From assembly GCF_025398195.1 (NCBI RefSeq), contig NZ_JAODNV010000019.1, positions 1 to 64,000 of the forward strand: DNA of 64,000 nt. The letters run 5' to 3'. Positions 27,753 to 36,009 of this stretch are shown here, in pieces. A model generated the notes under the pieces. It was not told the DNA's origin. It searched no databases and saw nothing but the letters and a program-made list of their open reading frames with translations. Both the position numbers and the translations under genes were made by a program. Every line of letters starts with the position of its first letter. Position 1 is the stretch's first letter. This stretch comes from Chelativorans petroleitrophicus. Its GTDB lineage: Bacteria; Pseudomonadota; Alphaproteobacteria; Rhizobiales; Rhizobiaceae.

Positions 27753-28262
27753 ATGCTGCGCGCCCTTTCCTACATCCGCCACGGGGAGGACCAGCGGCCC
27801 TCCTCGGCCACCGTCCGCCTCGCGCAGGACAAGCGGCACCTGCGTCGCAAGCGCATCACGCTCGACAGCGGCGAGGACGTGCTCGTCGATATGCCCGAGC
27901 CGGTGTTGTTTGCCAATGGCGACCGCCTCGTGTTGGAAGACGGCCGGCAGGTCGAGATCATCGCCGAGGAGGAGGAACTCTACGAGGTCGTGCCGCGCGA
28001 TATGCTGCACCTCGCGGAGCTTGCCTGGCACCTCGGCAACCGCCACTTCCAGGCGCAGATCGAGATCGAACCCCTGCGCATCATGATCCGTCGTGACCAC
28101 GTGCTGCGGGCGATGCTGGAAGGCTTGGGCGCGACCGTGCGCGAGATGGTCGCCCCATTTCAGCCGGTGCACGGCGCTTATCACGGGCATGGTCATTCGC
28201 ATGATGGGCATCACCATCATCACGACCATGACCATGAGCACGGCCATCACCACCATGACTGA
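27753..28262 (+). CDS. ureE: Urease accessory protein UreE, His-rich
   Basis: A 169-residue nickel metallochaperone. The N-terminal peptide-binding domain and the metal-binding domain (around residues 80-135, with a conserved His in [11 protein letters not shown]) are followed by a tail from about 147 that is mostly His with Asp, Gly and Glu, able to bind several nickel ions. The ureF start lies inside the codons of this tail. Confidence 0.94.
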   Translation: MLRALSYIRHGEDQRPSSATVRLAQDKRHLRRKRITLDSGEDVLVDMPEPVLFANGDRLVLEDGRQVEIIAEEEELYEVVPRDMLHLAELAWHLGNRHFQAQIEIEPLRIMIRRDHVLRAMLEGLGATVREMVAPFQPVHGAYHGHGHSHDGHHHHHDHDHEHGHHHHD

Positions 28263-28916
28263 AGCGACGACATCAGCGCTGCTGCGGCTCATGACCTGGC
28301 TTTCGCCGGCCTTCCCGGTCGGCGCTTTTGCCTGCAGCCATGGTCTCGAACGAGCGATCGATGAGCGGCTGGTGCGCGACCGCGCATCGCTCATTGCCTG
28401 GCTCGAGGTCCTGCTGAAGCGTGGCTCGGCATGGAACGACGCGGTGCTGCTGGCTGAGGCCTGGCGCGAGGTGATTGCCTCCGGCAGCTGCGCGGAAGTC
28501 GCCGAACTTGCCGAGGCAATGGCCGGCTCGCGCGAACGGCATATGGAAACGATGCTGCAGGGCGTAGCCTTTGCAGCGGCCATATCCGCATGGGCTGGCG
28601 AACCCGAGAAGACCGAGATGCGCATTGCTTATCCTGTTGCGGTGGGGCAGGCAGCCGCGCAACACGGCCTCGAACTGGAGGATACTCTCGCCGCCTATCT
28701 CCACGCCTTCGCCTCGAACCTCGTCCAGGCGGCCGTGCGCCTCGTTCCGCTTGGCCAGCGCGACGGCGTGAAGGCCATGGCAGCGCTCGAAGCCGTGATC
28801 CGCCGGACCGCCGAGCGGGCGGCGGTGTCCACGCTAGACGACCTTGGCTCCTCCGTATTCATGTCCGACATCATGGCGATGCGGCACGAAGTCCAATATT
28901 CGAGGGTATTTCGATC

Positions 28917-28920
<4 letters not shown>
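28255..28920 (+). CDS. ureF: Urease accessory protein UreF
   Basis: A 221-residue all-helical protein with the family motif [17 protein letters not shown] near residues 15-30. I place the start at the ATG at 28255, which overlaps the last bases of ureE; the open frame reaches further up but only through the out-of-frame His-tail codons. UreF acts with UreD and gates the GTPase UreG. Its stop overlaps the ureG start by four bases. Confidence 0.92.
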
Positions 28921-29549
<629 letters not shown>

Positions 29550-29692
29550 GGCTGCGGCTCTGGCAGGGTGAGCGGAACATCCCTTAGACATTTCCGCCAA
29601 TGCCCGTGCCAGCGGATTTGTCGAACCCGGTGCTGACAGGTATCTTTCCTGATCGGCTGCCCAAGGCGCGGCCAATTCGGAGGGATACGAAA

Positions 29693-30838
29693 ATGCGCAG
29701 GTTCGTTGCCTGGGGAATTGTCGCGCTCGCGCTGCTCGGATTGGCCGGTTTCGGGGGCTGGATGCTCACCCTCCCAAGCTCGACCGCGACCGCGGAAGCG
29801 CCGGAAGTGCCGCAGGCCGAAGCCGAGGCGATGCTCGCCTCGCTGAAGCCGCCCAAGCGCGAGCGCCCGCTGATCGCGATCATCGGCCTCAACGATGCCA
29901 CCGAAACGACGGACTACATCATGACTGCGGGCATCCTGCGGCGCGCCGATATTGCCGACGTCGTCATGCTGGCGACCGGGCCGGGTCCGGTGCAGCTTTA
30001 TCCCGCCCTGAAGGCCGAGCCGGATGCAACCATCGCCGAGTTCGACGCTGCCCATCCTGAAGGCGCGGATTACGTGATCGTGCCGGCCATGAGCCGCGAC
30101 GACGACCCGGCGGCGCTGGCGTGGATCAGGAGGCAGGCGGAACAGGGCGCGACCATCATCGGCGTTTGCGCCGGGGCCAAGGTGGTGGCGGCCGCCGGGC
30201 TGCTCGAGGGCAAACGCGCCACGACCCACTGGTACTATCGCCCGAGAATGCTCAAGCTCAGCCCGACAACCCAGTATGTGCCGGACCGGCGGATGGTGTC
30301 GGACGGAAAGGTGATCACCACCACCGGCATCAGCGCCTCAATGCCGATGATGCTGACGTTGATCGAGGCGATTGCAGGCCGGGCGAAGGCGGAGGAGGTT
30401 GCGCACGGTCTCGGCGTGGAGGCGTGGAGTGCGCGCCACGCAAGCGATGCGTTCAGGATTACCCGCGCCTTCGCATCGACGGTACTTGTAAACAGGCTGG
30501 CCTTCTGGCGCATCGAAAGCTTCGGCATCCGGCTGGAGCCGGGCATGGATGAGGTCTCGCTGGCTCTGGTGGCCGATGCATGGTCGAGAACCTACCGTTC
30601 CAGCGCCTCGACCTTTGCCGCCACGCCGGAGCCGGTGGAAACGCGCAGCGGCCTGCGCATCATCCCTGACGAGGCGGCCGGGCAATGGGCCAATGATCGC
30701 ATGGTCTCGACGTTTCCCGACAGTCCTCCAGCCGTGGCGCTCGATCAAACCTTGGCGGCCATCGCGGCGCGCTATGGCAGCCGGACCACGGATGTAGTCG
30801 CCATGCAGCTCGAATATCCACGGGGGCCGGCTCGATAG
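29693..30838 (+). CDS. Membrane-anchored DJ-1/PfpI-family protein
   Basis: A 381-residue protein from the ATG at 29693 (GGAGGG upstream). Residues 5-25 are one membrane segment, followed by an acidic/Ala linker. Residues 60-190 are a glutamine amidotransferase-like DJ-1/PfpI fold with the nucleophile elbow IIGVCAGAK (Cys159) and a GlxA-like ATTHW motif at 176-180. GlxA-type regulators have an AraC helix-turn-helix after this domain; here about 190 residues follow but I see no such motif, so it is not an obvious DNA-binding protein. The fold would lie outside or under the membrane depending on topology. Function unknown; possibly a sensor or a periplasmic hydrolase. Confidence 0.75.
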   Translation: MRRFVAWGIVALALLGLAGFGGWMLTLPSSTATAEAPEVPQAEAEAMLASLKPPKRERPLIAIIGLNDATETTDYIMTAGILRRADIADVVMLATGPGPVQLYPALKAEPDATIAEFDAAHPEGADYVIVPAMSRDDDPAALAWIRRQAEQGATIIGVCAGAKVVAAAGLLEGKRATTHWYYRPRMLKLSPTTQYVPDRRMVSDGKVITTTGISASMPMMLTLIEAIAGRAKAEEVAHGLGVEAWSARHASDAFRITRAFASTVLVNRLAFWRIESFGIRLEPGMDEVSLALVADAWSRTYRSSASTFAATPEPVETRSGLRIIPDEAAGQWANDRMVSTFPDSPPAVALDQTLAAIAARYGSRTTDVVAMQLEYPRGPAR

Positions 30839-30874
30839 ACGGATGCGGCGTGAAAACCGACCCCACTTTTCGCG

Positions 30875-31912
30875 CTATGGGCAGGTGGTCACCTGGTTCG
30901 AACACGTCCCCCGCGTCCAGCCGCGATGATGCCTGCTAAATAAATGGCCCTCCACCTCGACCCACGAGCCGGCACAGGCATGAAGCCTCTGGACGGCGAA
31001 TGAATCTGGCCCCGCCCTCTCGTCAATTTTGGACAGGTCCGCGACGACCATCGCGTCGGATGACGGCTTTTCGTAGAGATAACGGTGGTTGATAAGCAGG
31101 CCGAGATGGTCGCCCTGTACCCATCCTTCCCCGTTGAACACTACCTTGGTTTCTTCATCAAAAATGTAATCGATGACGAAAGCCTGACTGATCCTGAACC
31201 AGCCCTGCTTGAAGCCGGAGATTTCCATCTCCGTTTTGAAGGTGAAGTCCTGGACACGATAAGGTGGCGGCATGCTTCCGATGACCGGAGCGTCAGGCCG
31301 GGGTGCTGCGCGAATATCGAGTTCCTCAGGCCCCGTGCCGTTGAACCAGGCCGATATGTCACACATTCTCACATCGGCCGCCTCAGGGGCGATTTCTTGC
31401 CCGCGACAGGTTTCGATGAGGGGCGCCGCCGCCTCACGGGCGCCCTCCAGCGGAAATTCCTCCACACCGTCCCCTACGAAGACGAACAGCATGCCCCGGG
31501 ACGTCAGGAGATCAATCAGCCGGTCGTTCAACTCCGCCTTGCCCTCCAGAACGAAGGTGTCATCAAGTGCGAGGCGCCAGCCGAAGGTTCTGATAGGCAC
31601 CTCGATGTCACCTGCCTGAAGCAGGACTTCAACCTCGACGCCGTCATAGGCCTCAATCGGTTCATGGATGTAGGTGAAGGTGAGGCCATCGCCCTCGCGC
31701 GAGCACGTGAACGACAGCGGTCCGTAATCGGTGCCGGGAATGCCATAGAAGAGTGCGGCGCTGCTCTCTTCGACACTGCCATGCCATGCGAGATCATCCT
31801 GCGCCACTGCGGGTCCCGCCATAAAGGGCGAGAAAGCCAAGGCCAGCAGCCATGTTAGCAGGTGAGGGCGTATCAGACTGCGGCTTCCCTTTCGTGGACG
31901 GGAGCAGGCCAT
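30875..31912 (-). CDS. Exported hypothetical protein with SH3-like region
   Basis: A 345-residue protein. The ATG at 31912 is chosen because a classical signal peptide follows (LLTWLLALAFSPFMAGPAVAQ); the upstream twelve residues add nothing. The first 180 residues are of unknown fold. Residues about 195-285 (LDIRAAPRPDAPVIGSMPPP) look like a bacterial SH3 domain with the usual RAAP start. Several Cys residues suggest disulfides in the periplasm. It converges with the DJ-1 gene. Role unknown. Confidence 0.65.
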   Translation of the reverse strand: MACSRPRKGSRSLIRPHLLTWLLALAFSPFMAGPAVAQDDLAWHGSVEESSAALFYGIPGTDYGPLSFTCSREGDGLTFTYIHEPIEAYDGVEVEVLLQAGDIEVPIRTFGWRLALDDTFVLEGKAELNDRLIDLLTSRGMLFVFVGDGVEEFPLEGAREAAAPLIETCRGQEIAPEAADVRMCDISAWFNGTGPEELDIRAAPRPDAPVIGSMPPPYRVQDFTFKTEMEISGFKQGWFRISQAFVIDYIFDEETKVVFNGEGWVQGDHLGLLINHRYLYEKPSSDAMVVADLSKIDERAGPDSFAVQRLHACAGSWVEVEGHLFSRHHRGWTRGTCSNQVTTCP

Positions 31913-32163
31913 CAACGCCAAGGCTTTTCCGAAACCGAAATCCCACATCTCCTGCCCCCCTCAAGGTGGATTGCGCGTCGCGCTCCCGGCCGGCCGCGCA
32001 GCTTATCAGTCCTACCAATCTCCTCAGAGCGGTGCGTGCCGCTCCCCATGCACGGGCCGAGGAAGCAGACACGCAGGGAAGACGCAAAGCAAGCATATCT
32101 TGTCTCGTAATAGGAACCGTGGCCTTCATTTCCGGCCAGTCGGCCACCAAATATGCGGTTCCG

Positions 32164-33051
32164 TCAGGCCTGGCTGATCAGCCATTCCGTCAGCGATTGC
32201 GTGGCGGCGGTGGCCGGCTGATGGGGTATCAGCCAGTAGCCGAAAGTCTGGCGCTGCACCTCGGGCGCGACCGCAACGAGGGTTCCGGCCGCTAGAAACG
32301 TATCGACGAGGCCGATCCAGCCGAGGGCGATTCCCTGTTCGGCAAGTGCCGCCTGGATCACGAAGCCGTAGGTGTTCAACCCCAGGTCGCCCTGCGCAGG
32401 TTCCCGCGTGACCCCGTGCATGGCGAGCCACGTGCTCCATGTGAGCCAGCGCGGAACCCCGGAAGTTTCAAGATGAAGCAGCGGCGCCCTCGCCACCGCG
32501 GCCGTATCCTCGAACGGGCCGTAGCGGGTGAGAAAACCCGGCGCGCAGACCGGCACGACGCGCTCTGGCATCAGGAGCCGGGCGTGCTCGGGAAAGTCGT
32601 CTCTTTCGCCGAAAAGCACGGCCGCATCGACGTCCCCCGCCGACTCGTCCTCCAGGCTTTGCGAGGCCACGATATGGACCTCCACATGCGGATGTAGCCG
32701 GCGGAAATCAGCCACTCTTGGCATCAGCCAGTAGGCGGCGAAGCCGTAATCCGTGAAGATCCGTATCGCGGGCGCCCGCGCCCTGCGGCGGATGTCGCGC
32801 GCGGCTTCGTCAATGCGTTCAAGCCCGGAATGCACGACGCGGTAAAGCATCTCCCCGGCTTCCGAAAGCCGGCTGCCTCCGTGAGAGCGATGAAACAGCG
32901 TCGCGCCAAGCTGCTCTTCGATGCGCCGGATCTGATAGGTCACCGCCGGCTGGGAAAGGCCCAGTTCCTGCGCGGCCTTCGTCAGGCTTCCCAGGCGCCC
33001 GACCGCCTCGAAGATGCGAAGCCAGCCAACGTCCAACGGCCTGTCTCTCAT
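32164..33051 (-). CDS. LysR-type regulator of choline-sulfate use
   Basis: A 295-residue LysR protein. The winged helix is GSLTKAAQELGLSQPAVTYQ near residues 16-35; the effector domain follows from about 90. It is divergent from choX and next to betC, the setting of the putative choline-sulfate-utilisation transcription factor family (TIGR03418-type) that I recall beside these two genes. It probably binds in the 118-base gap before choX and senses choline sulfate or choline. Specificity is inferred from context. Confidence 0.85.
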   Translation of the reverse strand: MRDRPLDVGWLRIFEAVGRLGSLTKAAQELGLSQPAVTYQIRRIEEQLGATLFHRSHGGSRLSEAGEMLYRVVHSGLERIDEAARDIRRRARAPAIRIFTDYGFAAYWLMPRVADFRRLHPHVEVHIVASQSLEDESAGDVDAAVLFGERDDFPEHARLLMPERVVPVCAPGFLTRYGPFEDTAAVARAPLLHLETSGVPRWLTWSTWLAMHGVTREPAQGDLGLNTYGFVIQAALAEQGIALGWIGLVDTFLAAGTLVAVAPEVQRQTFGYWLIPHQPATAATQSLTEWLISQA

Positions 33052-33169
33052 AAAGAACCTCTATGGCATCGATCGAAAATCTGCGGGTTCAAAGATAATG
33101 TCATATGCGGAATTAATGGAAGGAGCCCGGTTTTGCGTCACGTGCAACTTGAAAAAGGGGAACTTCGCC

Positions 33170-34117
33170 ATGTTACACCGTTGCCTCGGCCTGGCTGCCG
33201 CCGCTTTCCTGCTCGCAAGCACCTCGGCCTTCGCCGCCGATCCGGAAAGCTGCGAAACCATCCGCCTTTCCGATCCCGGCTGGACGGACATCAACTCGAC
33301 CAACGCGATCGCCTCCGTCCTGCTCGACGGGCTGGACTACACTGCGGAGATACAAACCCTTTCAGTGCTCGTCGGCTATCAGGCGCTGAAGAACCAGGAC
33401 ATCGACGTTTTCCTGGGCAACTGGATGCCCTCGCAACAGAACTTCATCGAGGAGCTCAATCAGGCCAATGCGGCGGAGGTGCTGGTCAAGAACCTTGAAG
33501 GGGCGAAGTTCACGCTCGCCGTGCCGAGCTATGTCACAGCGGAGCTGGGGGTGCGCGACTTCAAGGATCTCGCCGCGCACGCCGATGCTTTCGACAGGCA
33601 GATCTACGGCATCGAACCCGGCGCCCCCGCCAATGAGAACATCCAGCGCATGATCGACGCCAATGATTTCGGGCTGGGTGACTGGCGTGTGGTGGAGTCG
33701 AGCGAAACGGGAATGCTCTCTCAGGTGGCGCGCGCCGCGCGGGGGCAGGACCCCATCGTGTTCCTCGCCTGGGCGCCCCACCCGATGAACCGGAATTTCG
33801 ACATCACCTATCTCTCCGGCGGTGACGATTACTTCGGCCCCAATTACGGAGGCGCGGAGGTGTTCACGATCGCTCGCACCGGCTGGTCCGAGGAGTGTCC
33901 CAATGCGGCGCAGTTCTTCCGCAATCTCGTCTTCACCATCGATATGGAAAACGAGATGATGGCCAAGATCCTGGACGAGGGGAAAACGCCGGAAGAGGCG
34001 GCCGTCGAATTCCTCAAGGCCAATCCCGATCTGCTTGAGCCGTGGCTTGACAGCGTGACGACGCGCTTGGGCGAGCCTGGCCTTGAGGCGGTAAAGGCCT
34101 CGCTCGCAACGCGCTAG
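33170..34117 (+). CDS. choX: Choline ABC transporter, substrate-binding protein
   Basis: A 315-residue periplasmic protein of the OpuAC/ProX class. The ATG at 33170, behind AAAAAGGGG, begins a clean signal peptide ending at SAFAA. The body starts ESCETIRLSDPGWTDINSTN and carries the aromatic residues that box quaternary ammonium groups (FLAWAPHPMN, DYFGPNYGG). It matches ChoX of rhizobia. The matching permease and ATPase (choWV) are not in this window, so it either uses a distant set or one outside. Confidence 0.9.
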   Translation: MLHRCLGLAAAAFLLASTSAFAADPESCETIRLSDPGWTDINSTNAIASVLLDGLDYTAEIQTLSVLVGYQALKNQDIDVFLGNWMPSQQNFIEELNQANAAEVLVKNLEGAKFTLAVPSYVTAELGVRDFKDLAAHADAFDRQIYGIEPGAPANENIQRMIDANDFGLGDWRVVESSETGMLSQVARAARGQDPIVFLAWAPHPMNRNFDITYLSGGDDYFGPNYGGAEVFTIARTGWSEECPNAAQFFRNLVFTIDMENEMMAKILDEGKTPEEAAVEFLKANPDLLEPWLDSVTTRLGEPGLEAVKASLATR

Positions 34118-34140
34118 CGCGGGCTCAGGCGCACATCAGC

Positions 34141-34172
34141 CATCCCGGGTTTCCCTCCGGTTGGCCGGGATG
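34141..34172 (+). other. Hairpin between choX and betC
   Basis: CATCCCGG (34141-34148) pairs with CCGGGATG (34165-34172) in the 146-base gap, without a T tract. It may limit read-through or protect the choX mRNA. Confidence 0.45.
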
Positions 34173-34263
34173 AGCGGTAGGGGGCGGGCCGGGCTGGCGC
34201 AGACGGCCTCGGCTGCCCGTTATCCTTGTTCTCGTCCTTTTCATGGAGCCATCTCGCATCATC

Positions 34264-35778
34264 ATGAAGCGCCCGAACATCCTCATTCTCATGGCCGACC
34301 AGGTCAATGGAACCCTGTTTCCGGATGGCCCGGCTCCATTCCTGAAGACGCCCAATCTTGAAGCGCTTGCTAAGCAGTCCGTCCGCTTCGCCAATGCCTA
34401 TACGGCAAGTCCGCTTTGCGCTCCGGGCCGCGCATCCTTTATGTCCGGGCAACTGCCGAGCAGGACGGGCGTCTACGACAATGCCGCGGAATTTGCCTCC
34501 GACATTCCCACCTATGCGCATCACTTGCGCCGGGCCGGATATTACACCTGTCTCTCCGGCAAAATGCACTTTGTGGGGCCGGACCAGCTCCACGGGTTCG
34601 AGGAACGGCTGACCACCGACATCTATCCGGCCGACTTCGGCTGGACGCCCGATTATACCCGCCCCGGCGAGCGCATCGATTGGTGGTACCACAATCTGGG
34701 CTCTGTTACCGGCGCCGGCGTCGCCGAAATAACCAACCAGCTCGAATATGATGACGAGGTGGCCTATCACGCCACGCACAAGCTCTACGACCTGGCGCGC
34801 GGACATGACCCGCGGCCCTGGTGCCTGACGGTGAGCTTTACGCACCCGCACGATCCCTATGTGGCGCGCCGCCGCTTCTGGGATCTCTATGAGGATTGCC
34901 GGGCACTCGATCCCACGATTCCAACCATCCCCTTCGAGGAGCAGGATCCGCATTCGCAGCGGCTGATGCTCGCGAGTAACCATGCCGCCTATGAGATCAC
35001 GCCGGAACACATCCGCCGTTCCCGCCGGGGCTACTTCGCCAATCTCTCCTATGTGGACGAGAAGATTGGCGAGATTCTCGATGTGCTGGAGCGAACGCGC
35101 CAGGCGGAGAACACCATCATCGTCTTCCTCTCTGACCATGGCGACATGCTGGGCGAGCGCGGCCTGTGGTTCAAGATGAGCTTCCTGGAGGGCTCTGCCC
35201 GCGTGCCTCTTATGATCGCCGCACCTGGCCTGCAGCCTGGCCGCGTAGACACGCCGGTTTCGACGCTTGATGTCGTCCCGACCCTTGCCGAGCTTGCGGG
35301 CGTGGATCTGGCCGAGGTGCTTCCCTGGGCCGACGGCGAAAGCCTGGTGGATGTCGCCTCCGGAGCCCGCAGCCGCGCGCCGGTGCCGATGGAATATGCG
35401 GCAGAGGGCTCCTATGCACCCATGGTGGCGCTGCGCGACGGGCGCTTCAAGATCGTACTCTGCGAACTCGATCCGCCTCTGCTTTTCGATCTCGAAGCGG
35501 ACCCGCACGAGCTTTCCAACCTCGCGGCCGATCCCGACCATGCGGAAAGGCTGGCCGTGATGACCGCGATGGCGAAGGAGCGCTGGAATCTTGAAAGCTT
35601 CGACGCGGCGGTTCGTGCGAGCCAGGCGCGCAGGCGCGTGGTCTATGAGGCGCTGCGCGACGGCGCATACTACCCTTGGGACTACCAGCCGCTGCAGCGC
35701 GCATCGGAACGCTACATGCGAAACCACCTGGACCTGAACGTGCTCGAAGAAGCGCAGCGCTTCCCGCGCGGCGAGTAG
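34264..35778 (+). CDS. betC: Choline-sulfatase
   Basis: A 504-residue type I sulfatase that releases choline and sulfate from choline-O-sulfate. The ATG at 34264 begins MKRPNILILMADQ with metal-binding Asp. The formylglycine motif C-x-P-x-R is SPLCAPGRASF (Cys52). LSDHGDMLGERG near 295 holds further metal ligands, and a C-terminal tail ending YMRNHLDLNVLEEAQRFPRG is characteristic of choline-sulfatases. A longer start at 34243 is possible. The enzyme needs a formylglycine-generating maturase, not seen here. Likely co-expressed with choX. Confidence 0.93.
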   Translation: MKRPNILILMADQVNGTLFPDGPAPFLKTPNLEALAKQSVRFANAYTASPLCAPGRASFMSGQLPSRTGVYDNAAEFASDIPTYAHHLRRAGYYTCLSGKMHFVGPDQLHGFEERLTTDIYPADFGWTPDYTRPGERIDWWYHNLGSVTGAGVAEITNQLEYDDEVAYHATHKLYDLARGHDPRPWCLTVSFTHPHDPYVARRRFWDLYEDCRALDPTIPTIPFEEQDPHSQRLMLASNHAAYEITPEHIRRSRRGYFANLSYVDEKIGEILDVLERTRQAENTIIVFLSDHGDMLGERGLWFKMSFLEGSARVPLMIAAPGLQPGRVDTPVSTLDVVPTLAELAGVDLAEVLPWADGESLVDVASGARSRAPVPMEYAAEGSYAPMVALRDGRFKIVLCELDPPLLFDLEADPHELSNLAADPDHAERLAVMTAMAKERWNLESFDAAVRASQARRRVVYEALRDGAYYPWDYQPLQRASERYMRNHLDLNVLEEAQRFPRGE

Positions 35779-35822
35779 ACCTTGCGCAGCCGCCCGTGAA
35801 GGCGGCCGGCGGCACTGCGCAT

Positions 35823-35852
35823 GCAGCGGTCGGCTCGCGAGCCGATCGCTGC
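35823..35852 (+). terminator. Strong hairpin after betC
   Basis: GCAGCGGTCGGCTC (35823-35836) pairs with GAGCCGATCGCTGC (35839-35852) with one G-T pair. No T run, so Rho-independent termination is uncertain, but it stands 45 bases after the betC stop. Confidence 0.5.
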
Positions 35853-36009
35853 GTATGGCGTGATCCTCAGGTCTCCCCATCACGGATGGCCTTAAGCACT
35901 CCCGGAACGTTGTCAGGCTGCAGTTGTTCGACCAGCACGGGCCGCTGGCGCGCCCTTGCCGGGCACAAGCCCGGCGCGGTTCTGCACCACGCAATCACAG
36001 GGTTCTGTC

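Noticed and set aside
28093-28254. Upstream start for ureF
   Set aside because: The frame is open only because of the His-tail codons; the resulting residues are not UreF-like.
27900-28262. His-codon tract in ureE as a microsatellite-type repeat
   Set aside because: CAC/CAT repeats encode the His-rich nickel tail of UreE, which is a known family feature.
34114-35994. 626-codon minus-strand open frame
   Set aside because: Antisense to betC; betC has the sulfatase motif and family-specific tail.
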